A stretch of 64,000 nucleotides of DNA, taken from Pseudomonadota bacterium. Lineage in GTDB: Bacteria > Pseudomonadota > Gammaproteobacteria > Burkholderiales > Burkholderiaceae_C. Below, piece by piece: positions 44,201 to 51,214 of this stretch (the stretch's first letter is position 1; each line of letters starts with the position of its first letter). The stretch covers positions 1 to 64,000 of the forward strand of contig JAUNTQ010000004.1 of assembly GCA_030538605.1 (NCBI GenBank), written 5' to 3'. Made by a program: the position numbers and the translations under genes. The notes below the pieces were generated by a model, which saw nothing but the letters and a program-made list of their open reading frames with translations, did no database searches and had not been told where the DNA came from.

Positions 44201-45545
44201 CTGGTCGGTGCTTGCGCCGCCCGGCTGGCGGCTGCGCGGCAGCCTGCATGCCGATGCGCGCATCGGCGGCACGCGCATGCAGCCACTGGTCACCGGCACC
44301 CTGGGCGCAGACGACCTCGCCCTGCGCTCGGTGGTGGACGGCGTGCAGTTCGAAGGCGGCCGCCTGCGCGCGCGCCTGGACGGCACGCGCGTGCTCATCG
44401 ACGAGTTTTTGCTGCGCGGCGCGGGCGACAAGGCCGACGCCGCCAGCGGCGGCACCCTGCGCGCCACCGGCGTGGCCGGATGGATCGACGGGCGCGCGCA
44501 AGCGCGGCTCGACGCCACGCTCCAGCAGCTGCGCGCCAGCATCGCGGCAGACCGGCAAGTCACCGCCTCCGGCAGCGTGCAGGCCGCGCTCGATGGCCGC
44601 GCCCTCGCCGTCGATGGCCGCCTGCGCGTGGACCGCGCCCTCATCCTGCTGCCCGAGGAAAGCGCCCCCTCGCTCAGCGACGACGTCATCGTGCGCGGCG
44701 CCGGTGGCAAGGTGATGTATGGCAAGCAGGCCCCCGGCGCGGTCGCCATGCCCACCAGCGCCCCCGGCCAGCAGGACGCCGTGCAAAAAGCCCGCGCGGG
44801 CGACGCCGATGCCGCTGCAAGCGAGCCGCTCACCGTGCGCGCCAACGTGCAGCTCGACCTGGGCGACGACTTCCGGCTGCGCGGCATGGGCATCGACACC
44901 CGCCTGGCAGGCGTGCTCACCCTCACCGCCGACGGCCCGCTCACCACCATGCCCCGCATGAGCGGCACCGTGCGTACCATCGGCGGCAACTTCCGCGCCT
45001 ACGGGCAAATGCTCAACATCACGCGCGGCAACATCGTCTTCAGCGGCAACATCGCCAACCCCGCGCTCGACATCGTCGCCCTGCGCCCCAACTACGCCAG
45101 CGACCAGCGCGTGGGCGCGCAAGTCATGGGCACCGCCCTGCTGCCGCGCGTGCGCCTGTACTCCGAGCCCGCCCTGCCCGAAGGCGAAACCCTGGCCTGG
45201 CTGCTGCTGGGCCGCGCCGCGCCCACCTCGGGCGCCGAAGCCGCCATGCTGCAAACCGCAGCCCTGGCCCTGCTGGGCGGGCGCGAAGGCCGCGGCCTGG
45301 CCGCCACCTTCGGTCTGGACGAGCTGAGCTTTTCCGGCGGCGACGGCGCGGGCGGCGTGGCCGACGCCAGCGTCACCCTGGGCAAGCGCCTGTCCGACCG
45401 CCTCTACGCCGCCTACGAACACAGCCTGGCCGGCGCGGGCGGCACCTTGCTCATCTTCTATGAAATCTCCCGCCGCTGGACCCTGCGCGGCCAGGCCAGC
45501 GAAAACGCCGCCGTCGACCTGATCTTCCGCCTGAGCTTCGATTGA
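41238..45545 (+). CDS. tamB: TamB, inner-membrane-anchored translocation/assembly protein (DUF490)
   Basis: A 1435-residue protein with an N-terminal Arg-rich cytoplasmic tail (APPRRRRLPRALRW), one membrane helix (residues about 38-62) and a very long beta-rich AsmA-like periplasmic body with low-complexity Pro/Ala stretches. The conserved DUF490 C-terminus reads TIGGNFRAYGQMLNITRGNI, ANPALDIVALRPN and a final IFRLSFD. It forms a hydrophobic groove from the inner membrane to TamA. The ATG at 41238 is preferred over a TTG six codons upstream (41220). It follows tamA, separated by repeats. Confidence 0.92.
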   Translation: MADASDTAAQQPDSAEAEQARALAAPPRRRRLPRALRWLAWLLAALLALLLLAAGGLWIWAGTDGSLATALRLAGARVPLVTEEVTGNLRGSGKVRHLVWEQGGLRVDVHDAAIQWTPVALLSRTLRIEHLGASRIVIDDQRAPSESPSAGPPGAIRLPLNIAIQQIHAGELTWAGPPAYTMREIDGSFSYDGQRHLLALDHARVEDGTYHARAAVTAHDPMTLDVALAGVLTAPVPGASAPLPLIVQARLQGPVSEMRAQADLVAAEPAAPGASAARRAALPELPAVELPGTGLGAAIAQALSASAPAYAPHAKPPPAPAPPAGVALADVPEAHASALITPWGAQPVPEAHARLRALDVGAIWAEAPVTHLTGQLDITPLPPDATGAAGWAVQADIRNRAPGPWDQRRLPLDRAVADLTWQAGVATVRDLHADLGGGTVASTGRWVAPPAAVASEPAAPAPAPAASAPAPAGTWQIDTRITGVNPAALHTQLAAFPLDGTAQVEGAGSDVDFDIALQARAQRAQPPARAGESAAEALARDLRALRLRDATATGRWTGQVLDLTRLRVRTDEAELSGSARLRPTDAAGPGGSVDVRFTAPGATFTVKGEALPASGTGTLQAQVPDAAHLLAWAQKLPGGAEALAGVHASGNASLRADWRGGWRDPAVQATLAVPRLDARLPGAASAASAAAPAAATPATKPAAQPTTAADTSLIQLRNLQARLSGRLSQADLSVNGQLTQDQRALDLRLAATGGRSTPQAASLADSGWRATISQLQASVRAPELGQGTWLLGKRGAAVPLAWSPAQGGRFDAGAGELVITSPAPVAEAVLRWGPTQWHAGELRSTGQLTGLPLQWAERVAGAQLADMGLTGSVVFNGDWDLALGQSLRLQAHLARASGDLTVLTTDAQTGVQSRVAAGLREARLSLGSDGQTVNARLNWDSAQAGTVTAQLATPLAATRGEGGRTQWSWPEDAALQGQVEARLPQISAWSVLAPPGWRLRGSLHADARIGGTRMQPLVTGTLGADDLALRSVVDGVQFEGGRLRARLDGTRVLIDEFLLRGAGDKADAASGGTLRATGVAGWIDGRAQARLDATLQQLRASIAADRQVTASGSVQAALDGRALAVDGRLRVDRALILLPEESAPSLSDDVIVRGAGGKVMYGKQAPGAVAMPTSAPGQQDAVQKARAGDADAAASEPLTVRANVQLDLGDDFRLRGMGIDTRLAGVLTLTADGPLTTMPRMSGTVRTIGGNFRAYGQMLNITRGNIVFSGNIANPALDIVALRPNYASDQRVGAQVMGTALLPRVRLYSEPALPEGETLAWLLLGRAAPTSGAEAAMLQTAALALLGGREGRGLAATFGLDELSFSGGDGAGGVADASVTLGKRLSDRLYAAYEHSLAGAGGTLLIFYEISRRWTLRGQASENAAVDLIFRLSFD

Positions 45546-45591
45546 GCGGCTTGAAACGCCAGCTACCCAAAGAAGGGTTGAAGATAAAAAT

Positions 45592-45668
45592 ATAGCTGCT
45601 TGCGCACGTAATACATCATTTTTATATCAAATATATTTGAAATGACGTATTACGTGCGCAAACAGCTA
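45592..45668. repeat. AGCTGCTTGCG dyad repeat (family A), copy 6
   Basis: ATAGCTGCTTGCGCACGTAA facing TTACGTGCGCAAACAGCTAT: arms of at least 18 bp with one mismatch, followed by a T-rich tract. It is the likely terminator of tamB. Confidence 0.85.
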
Positions 45669-45679
45669 TTATTTTTTCA

Positions 45680-45787
45680 TGATTGGCAAGAAATCTCGGA
45701 TCGCCAATGACCGCGTGTCTTGCTCTCTCGCCCCCTGCGGGTGGAGAGGGAGTGATACGTGGCGCATCTGAGACTTCTTGCCAATCA
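45680..45787. repeat. 108-bp inverted-repeat element with 18-bp arms
   Basis: TGATTGGCAAGAAATCTC faces GAGACTTCTTGCCAATCA (one mismatch), and TATTTTTT-like stretches lie outside both ends. The 387-bp gap between tamB and the globin gene holds this and the family A copy; no gene is seen. It could be a small mobile element or a regulatory dyad. Confidence 0.5.
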
Positions 45788-45932
45788 AGTATTTTTTAAT
45801 TGCAGACACACCAACCACCGAACGCAGCGCTGGTGCATGCGCCGCCCAGGCGGCACACGGGCCCTGCCGGCACCCGTCTTGCAGTTACTGTCGAATGAAC
45901 AGCCATATCACCCCCCCCCAGGAGCCGCATGC

Positions 45933-46355
45933 ATGGCAAGCGACGACACCGCACCCGCAGATGCCCTTGACCCACCCGCCCCCGCCACGCCCTTCGAGTG
46001 GCTGGGCGGCGAGCCGGCCGTGCAGGCGCTGGTGCAGCGCTTTTACGACCTGATGGATCTGGAGCCCGCCTACGCCGCCTTGCGCGCCACGCACGGCAGC
46101 ACGCTGGACGACGCGCGGCAAAAGCTCTTCTGGTTTCTGTGCGGCTGGCTGGGCGGGCCAGACCATTACATCGAACGCTTTGGCCACCCGCGCCTGCGCG
46201 CGCGGCACATGCCGTTTGCCATCGGCATGCGCGAGCGCGACGAGTGGCTGGCCTGCATGGACCAGGCCATGCGCGAAACCGGCGTGCCCGAGCCGCTGCG
46301 CGGGCGGCTGAACCAGCGCTTTTTCCAGACCGCCGACTGGATGCGCAACCGATGA
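45933..46355 (+). CDS. Group II truncated haemoglobin
   Basis: A 140-residue globin. The order FYDLMDLEPAY (B helix/CD region), KLFWFLCGWLGGPDHYIERF (E helix region) and FGHPRLRARHMPFAIGMRERDEWLACM (proximal His and Trp G8) matches group II truncated haemoglobins (GlbO type). These bind oxygen and are linked to NO or peroxide detoxification. It starts at 45933 after an AGGAG site. The 25-bp gap to the MFS gene downstream suggests an operon. Confidence 0.9.
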   Translation: MASDDTAPADALDPPAPATPFEWLGGEPAVQALVQRFYDLMDLEPAYAALRATHGSTLDDARQKLFWFLCGWLGGPDHYIERFGHPRLRARHMPFAIGMRERDEWLACMDQAMRETGVPEPLRGRLNQRFFQTADWMRNR

Positions 46356-46379
46356 TGCGCGCCGCACACCATCGCCCGC

Positions 46380-47597
46380 ATGGCTGAACGCGGCAGCGCC
46401 ACACCCGCGCCCGGCGGCTGGTGGCCGCTGGTGGTGACCACCGCCATCCAGGCCATGACCTCGATGGCGCTGCTGGCGCTGCCGGCCATCGCGCCCAAGG
46501 TGGCCGAGGCGCTGGGGCTGCCCGCCGCGCTGCTGGGGGTGTATGTGGCGCTGTGCTATCTGGCGGCCATGGGCTCCAGCCTGGTGGGCGGCACGCTGGT
46601 GCGGCGCTGGGGGGCCATCCGCGTGAGCCAGCTCGGGCTGTTGTGCTGCGCGACGGGGCTGCTGCTCTGCACGCTGCCCTGGCCGGCCGCCATGGTGGCG
46701 GGGGCGTGGCTGATCGGCGTGGGCTATGGCCCCATCACGCCTGCCAGCTCGCACCTGCTGGCGCTGACCACGCCGGCGCACCGGCTGTCGCTGGTGTTTT
46801 CCGTCAAGCAGACGGGCGTGCCCGCGGGCGGCATGCTGGCCGGGGCGCTGGTGCCGGGCATGGCGCTGGCGCTGGGCTGGCAGGGCGCGCTGTGCGTGGT
46901 GGCCGCCGTGTGCGTGGGCTGTGCCGCGCTGGCCCAGCCGCTGCGCGCGCCGCTGGATGCCGACCGCCAGCGCACCCAGCCGCTGGCCGTGGCCGCGCTG
47001 CTGCAACCACTGCGCATGGTGCTGCGCCACCGCGCGCTGCGGGTGCTGGCGGCGTGCTCGTTCCTGTTTTCGGCCATTCAGGTGTCGGTCACGGCGTATC
47101 TGGTGACCTACCTCACCGGCTCGCTCGGCATGGCCCTGCTGGCCGCGGGCGCGGCGCTGTCGGTGTCGCAGGCGGCGGGCGTGGTGGGCCGCATTGCCTG
47201 GGGCACGGTGGCCGATCGCGGCCTCGGCCCGCGCAACACGCTCATGGTGCTGGCGGTGCTGATGGCAGTGGGCAGCCTGCTGGCCGCCACGCTGCCGCAG
47301 CCTGTGGACACCGTGTGGCTGTGGGCCGTGGTGGCGCTTCTGGGCGCGTCGGCCATCGGCTGGAACGGGGTGTATCTGGCCACCGTGGCGCGCCAGGCCC
47401 CGCCCGGCCAGGCCGCAGCGGCCACGGGCGGCACGCTGATGTTCACCTTCATGGGCGTGGTGCTGGGCGCACCCGCCTTCGGCGCGCTGGCCGCAGGCAC
47501 GGGCAGCTACCGCGTGGCCTTCGCCGCGCTGGCGCTGCCCGCGTTGACTGCGCTGGGCCTGCTGCTGTGGCGCGCATGGCAGAGCCGGCGGCAATGA
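46380..47597 (+). CDS. MFS transporter, substrate unknown
   Basis: A 405-residue permease with about twelve membrane helices and a central basic loop (QPLRAPLDADRQRTQP). The A-motif-like region after helix 2 is GGTLVRRWGAIRV, and GRIAWGTVADRGLGPRN follows helix 8. It resembles the CynX/NimT-like or general MFS group; the substrate cannot be read from sequence. It is co-directional with the globin gene. Its last codons lie inside the first copy of a 205-bp tandem repeat. Confidence 0.85.
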   Translation: MAERGSATPAPGGWWPLVVTTAIQAMTSMALLALPAIAPKVAEALGLPAALLGVYVALCYLAAMGSSLVGGTLVRRWGAIRVSQLGLLCCATGLLLCTLPWPAAMVAGAWLIGVGYGPITPASSHLLALTTPAHRLSLVFSVKQTGVPAGGMLAGALVPGMALALGWQGALCVVAAVCVGCAALAQPLRAPLDADRQRTQPLAVAALLQPLRMVLRHRALRVLAACSFLFSAIQVSVTAYLVTYLTGSLGMALLAAGAALSVSQAAGVVGRIAWGTVADRGLGPRNTLMVLAVLMAVGSLLAATLPQPVDTVWLWAVVALLGASAIGWNGVYLATVARQAPPGQAAAATGGTLMFTFMGVVLGAPAFGALAAGTGSYRVAFAALALPALTALGLLLWRAWQSRRQ

Positions 47598-48121
47598 CCG
47601 GCGCTGACGCGCCATGACGAATGACAAATGACGAAAGCCGCTGTGCAAAGCGGGTCATTTGTCATGCGCTCGCCAGAGCGCAGTCATTCGTCATCGCTTC
47701 AGGTCAGCAGCAACCCCGTAGGCTGGGTAGAGCCGAAGGCGAAACCCAGCGTTCTGGTTGGGCCTGCTGCTGTGGCGCGCATGGCAGAGCCGGCGGCAAT
47801 GACCGGCGCTGACGCGCCATGACGAATGACAAATGACGAAAGCCGCTGTGCAAAGCGGGTCATTTGTCATGCGCTCGCCAGAGCGCAGTCATTCGTCATC
47901 GCTTCAGGTCAGCAGCAACCCCGTAGGCTGGGTAGAGCCGAAGGCGAAACCCAGCGTTCTGGTTGGGCCTGCTGCTGTGGCGCGCATGGCAGAGCCGGCG
48001 GCAATGACCGGCGCTGACGCGCCATGACGAATGACAAATGACGAAAGCCGCTGTGCAAAGCGGGTCATTTGTCATGCGCTCGCCAGAGCGCAGTCATTCG
48101 TCATCGCTTCAGGTCAGCAGC
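47553..48121. repeat. Tandem array of a 205-bp unit (about 2.8 copies)
   Basis: The sequence starting GGGCCTGCTGCTGTGGCGCG recurs at 205-bp intervals (about 47556, 47761, 47966) with no differences I could see. Each unit holds the last codons and stop of the MFS gene, a family C element (CATGACGAATGACAAATGAC), the distal end of the convergent glycerate kinase gene and a family B arm (GTAGGCTGGGTAGAGCCG). It fills the 511-bp gap 47598-48108. Unit identity suggests a recent tandem duplication of the region between two convergent genes. Confidence 0.92.
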
Positions 48122-49464
48122 AGCGCGCGAAAGTCGTTCACGTTGGTGTGCGTGGGGCCGGTGACGACCAGATCGCCCAGCGCGTCGAAAAAGCCATAGG
48201 CATCGTGCCGCGCGATGTGCTCGGCCAGCGCCAGCCCGCTGGCGGCGGCGCGGGCCAGCGTGTCGGGGGTGACGAAGGCGCCGGCGTTGTCCTGCACGCC
48301 GTCGATGCCGTCGGTATCAGCCGCCAGCGCCCACACGCCGGGTTCGCCCTGCAGGGCGAGCGCCAGCCCCAGGCAAAACTCGCCCGCCCGTCCGCCGCGC
48401 CCGGCTTGGCTGCCCGGCGTGTCGGCCGGTGCCGGCGTGCCCAGCGTCACCGTGGTTTCGCCCCCGCTGAGGATGACGCAGGGCCGCTCGAACGCGCCGT
48501 GCCCGCGCGCGGCAGCGCGTGCCAGTGCGCCATGCATGCGGCCAATGTCCATCGACTCGCCCTCGATGTCGTCGCCCAGCACGTAGGCGCGCAAGCCCGC
48601 CGCGCGCGCGGCATCGGCAGCGGCGCGCAACGCCTGAAGCGGCGTGGCCACCAGCCGCGCGGCATGGCCTTGCAGGCGCGCGTCGCCGGGCTTGGGCGTT
48701 TCCAGCGCGCCGTTTTCCAGCGCGGTGCGCACGGCGGCAGGCAGGTCGATGCGGTGGCGGCGGGCCACGGCCAGCGCGTCGGCGCAGGTGCTTTCGTCGG
48801 GCACGGTGGGGCCGCTGGCAATGACCGACAGCGCATCGCCCGGCACGTCGCTGATGGCCAGCGTGAGCACGCGCGCCGGTGCGCAGGCTGCTGCCAGCCG
48901 GCCGCCCTTGATGCCCGAGAGGTGCTTGCGCAGCGCGTTCATTTCGTGAATGCCCGCGCCGCTGGCCAGCAGCGCGCGGTTGATGCGCTGCTTGTCCGCC
49001 AGCGTCAGCCCCGGCGCGGGCAGCGTCAGCAGGGCCGAGCCGCCGCCCGAGATCAGGCACAGCACCAGGTCATCCGCCGTCAGCCCCTCTGTCAGCGCCA
49101 GCATGCGGCGCGCAGCCGCCTCGCCCGCCGCATCGGGCACCGGGTGCCCGGCCTCGACCACCTCGATGCGCTCGGCCAGCCCCGGCGGGCGCGGCGGCGT
49201 GTGGCCGTGGCGCGTGACCACCAGGCCCGACAGCGGCGCGTGCGCAGGCCAGGCGGCCTCCAGCGCATGCGCCATCGCCCCGGCGGCCTTGCCCGCGCCC
49301 AGCACCAGCGTGCGGCCCGCAGGCGGCGGCGGCAGATGCGCTGCCAGCACCTTTGCCGGCAGGGCGCGGGCAATCGCCACATCAAGCAGATGACGCAAAA
49401 ACGCCCGCGGCTGTTGCGCGGGCGAGGGGGTGGTGGCGTGGAGCCGGGTGGCAGGTGTTTGCAT
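48109..49464 (-). CDS. ttuD: Glycerate kinase, type II (GckA/TtuD family)
   Basis: Phosphorylates D-glycerate to a phosphoglycerate, the last step of tartronate, tartrate or serine-pathway catabolism. The 451-residue MOFRL-family protein has VLGAGKAAGAMAHALE near 53, LCLISGGGSALLTLP near 135, and a C-terminal MOFRL domain with VILSGGETTVTLG near 330 and ALAADTDGIDGVQDNAGAFV near 395. No tartronate-semialdehyde reductase or hydroxypyruvate genes are adjacent. Its 3' end lies in the third copy of the 205-bp repeat. The symbol follows family convention. Confidence 0.88.
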   Translation of the reverse strand: MQTPATRLHATTPSPAQQPRAFLRHLLDVAIARALPAKVLAAHLPPPPAGRTLVLGAGKAAGAMAHALEAAWPAHAPLSGLVVTRHGHTPPRPPGLAERIEVVEAGHPVPDAAGEAAARRMLALTEGLTADDLVLCLISGGGSALLTLPAPGLTLADKQRINRALLASGAGIHEMNALRKHLSGIKGGRLAAACAPARVLTLAISDVPGDALSVIASGPTVPDESTCADALAVARRHRIDLPAAVRTALENGALETPKPGDARLQGHAARLVATPLQALRAAADAARAAGLRAYVLGDDIEGESMDIGRMHGALARAAARGHGAFERPCVILSGGETTVTLGTPAPADTPGSQAGRGGRAGEFCLGLALALQGEPGVWALAADTDGIDGVQDNAGAFVTPDTLARAAASGLALAEHIARHDAYGFFDALGDLVVTGPTHTNVNDFRALLLT

Positions 49465-49516
49465 GGTCAGCCGAATCTACACGCCTGCTGTTGGTGGGAT
49501 TTTCTTTTAAAAAATG

Positions 49517-49594
49517 TAGCTGCTTGCGTATGAAATCCATCATTTTTAAAATAGATCGAATTAAAAATGTTGTATTTCATACGGTAAAAGCTAT
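49517..49594. repeat. AGCTGCTTGCG dyad repeat (family A), copy 7, diverged
   Basis: TAGCTGCTTGCGTATGAAAT faces ATTTCATACGGTAAAAGCTA around an AT-rich centre. The right arm has lost part of the GCAAGC core. Confidence 0.7.
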
Positions 49595-49609
49595 GGTTTT
49601 AGATGATTG

Positions 49610-49652
49610 CGGCCAAAAGAAAACCCGCACGCTCGTGAGAGGGTGCGGGTTG
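49610..49652 (-). terminator. Terminator of the tRNA-Thr gene
   Basis: On the minus strand, AACCCGCAC, a loop of about 11 bases and GTGCGGGTT are followed by TTCTTTT. It starts within 10 bp of the tRNA 3' end. Confidence 0.85.
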
Positions 49653-49657
49653 AGGTG

Positions 49658-49733
49658 TGGTGCCGACTGCCGGGATCGAACTGGCGACCTACGCGTTACG
49701 AGTGCGTTGCTCTACCAACTGAGCTAAGTCGGC
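49658..49733 (-). tRNA. tRNA-Thr (anticodon CGU)
   Basis: A 76-nt cloverleaf with encoded CCA. The acceptor GCCGACT pairs AGTCGGC perfectly, the D arm is GCTC-AGTTGGTA-GAGC, and the anticodon loop is CTCGTAA, giving CGU for ACG codons. Two stem positions are mispaired as A-C: position 31-39 at the top of the anticodon stem (ACGCA with CGCGT) and position 52-62 in the T stem (GCCAG with CCGGC). It may still be functional. A terminator follows. Confidence 0.9.
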
Positions 49734-49838
49734 TGAAAACTTTTGAACCCGCGAGTATAGCGCGTCGCGAACACCGACCTGGAAGGCCCGGCACGCCAAT
49801 AGACTGGCACGTTCATTGGCTGACGAAGGAGAAGCGCC

Positions 49839-50750
49839 ATGCTCAAGCTTGACCACATACAAGACGCCCATGCCTTGCTGAACGGCCCCGATGCGCCACG
49901 CCTGCCCACGCGCCGTGCGGCGGTGGCCGTGGGGCTGGGGGCGGGCTACGCGGCGGCGGCGCTGCCGGTGATGGCGCAAACGGTGGTGCATACGCCCGCC
50001 GACGGGCTCACGGCAGGGCCGGTTCGCATCGACGTGAACGGCTTTGCGCTGCCGGCTTATCGCGCCCAGCCTGCGGGCACAAAGGGGCTGCCGGTGGTGC
50101 TGGTGCTGTCTGAGATCTTCGGCGTGCATGCCTACATCCAGGACACGGTGCGGCGACTGGCGCGGGCGGGTTATCTGGCGGTGGCGCCCGAGCTGTTCGT
50201 GCGCCAGGGCGATGCAGCGGCTTACACCGAGATGCCCAGGCTCATCAGCGAGGTCATTGCCAAAGTGCCCGATGCGCAGGTGCTGGCCGATCTGGATGCC
50301 ACCGTGGCCTGGGCCGCTGCGCATGGCGGCGACACCCGCAGGCTGGGCGTGACCGGCTTTTGCTGGGGCGGCCGCCAGACGTGGCTGTATGCCGCGCACA
50401 ACCCGCAGGTGAAGGCCGGCGTGGCCTGGTATGGCCGGCTGGTGGGCGAAGCCACCGCACTGGCGCCGCGCCACCCGGTGGATGTGGCGGGCCGCTTGCA
50501 TGGCCCGGTGCTGGGCCTGTATGGCGGGGCCGACACCGGGATTCCGCTGGAGACGGTGGAGCGGATGAAGGCGGCGCTGGCCGCAGCGGGCGAGCGGGGC
50601 AACGCGGCGGCCCGTGCATCGACCTTCGTGGTGTATCCCGATGCGCCGCACGCGTTTCACGCCGACTATCGCCCGAGCTATCGGCAGGCGGCGGCAGACG
50701 ATGGCTGGAAGCGCGCGCTGGCGTGGTTGCAGCAGCACGGCGTGGTCTGA
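49839..50750 (+). CDS. Dienelactone hydrolase family protein, exported
   Basis: A 303-residue alpha/beta hydrolase. The triad is visible as Cys in GVTGFCWGGRQTW near 170, Asp in YGGADTGIPLE near 230, and His in PDAPHAFHADYR near 270; a cysteine nucleophile is typical of DLH. An N-terminal TRRAAVAVGLGAGYAAAALP segment ending VMAQT looks like a Tat signal (twin Arg near 27), so the enzyme is probably periplasmic, as in the YghX-like group. The natural substrate is unknown. The GAAGGAG site at the correct distance supports the 49839 start. Confidence 0.87.
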   Translation: MLKLDHIQDAHALLNGPDAPRLPTRRAAVAVGLGAGYAAAALPVMAQTVVHTPADGLTAGPVRIDVNGFALPAYRAQPAGTKGLPVVLVLSEIFGVHAYIQDTVRRLARAGYLAVAPELFVRQGDAAAYTEMPRLISEVIAKVPDAQVLADLDATVAWAAAHGGDTRRLGVTGFCWGGRQTWLYAAHNPQVKAGVAWYGRLVGEATALAPRHPVDVAGRLHGPVLGLYGGADTGIPLETVERMKAALAAAGERGNAAARASTFVVYPDAPHAFHADYRPSYRQAAADDGWKRALAWLQQHGVV

Positions 50751-50810
50751 CAAACGTCTTTTCGCCCCTGCCGCAAGGCAGCGAGGTGCGCGCGTCTGGC
50801 GCTGCTGGAG

Positions 50811-51164
50811 CTATAGCACGTCGCCGATGCGCTCGACCGGGCGGCCGAGCCGCGCGCCTTGCGGCGTGACGACGATGGGGCGCTCGATCAGCACGGGCGA
50901 AGCCTGCATGGCGGCGGCAAGCTGTGCGTCGGTGAGCTGCGGGTTGTCCAGGCCCTGCGCCAGGTATTCGGGCTGCTTGGTGCGCAGCAGCGCGCGCAGT
51001 GGCTCGCCGGTGGCGCGCGCGATGGCCATCAGCTCGCCCTGCGTGGGCGGCGTTTTCAGGTATTCGACGATGGCGGGCTCGATGCCGCGCTCGCGCAGCA
51101 GCGCAAGCGCCTTGCGCGAGGTGCTGCACTGGGGGTTGTGATAGAGGGTGACGGTGGGGTGCAT
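50811..51164 (-). CDS. arsC: ArsC-family arsenate reductase (glutaredoxin-type)
   Basis: A 117-residue thioredoxin-fold protein. The catalytic Cys is in LYHNPQCSTSRKALALLRER near residue 12, and the anion-site Arg region RPIVVTPQGARLGRPVERI is near the C-terminus. Glutaredoxin-dependent ArsC enzymes reduce arsenate to arsenite. Without arsB or arsR nearby it could instead be a related ArsC/YfgD-type protein of unknown substrate. The stop lies 60 bp from the convergent hydrolase stop. Confidence 0.82.
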   Translation of the reverse strand: MHPTVTLYHNPQCSTSRKALALLRERGIEPAIVEYLKTPPTQGELMAIARATGEPLRALLRTKQPEYLAQGLDNPQLTDAQLAAAMQASPVLIERPIVVTPQGARLGRPVERIGDVL

Positions 51165-51214
51165 GCCGGCATTGTGGCGCGCCACACGTTGCGCAACCCT
51201 TGCGCGCCGCCGCG

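Noticed and set aside
41864..44989. 1041-residue minus-strand frame within tamB
   Set aside because: Ser/Arg/Ala/Pro-rich antisense frame. The plus frame has the TamB anchor and the DUF490 C-terminus.
47621..48027. Short open frames repeated every 205 bp in the tandem array
   Set aside because: They are identical products of a duplicated non-coding spacer, contain family C repeat sequence and have no ribosome sites.
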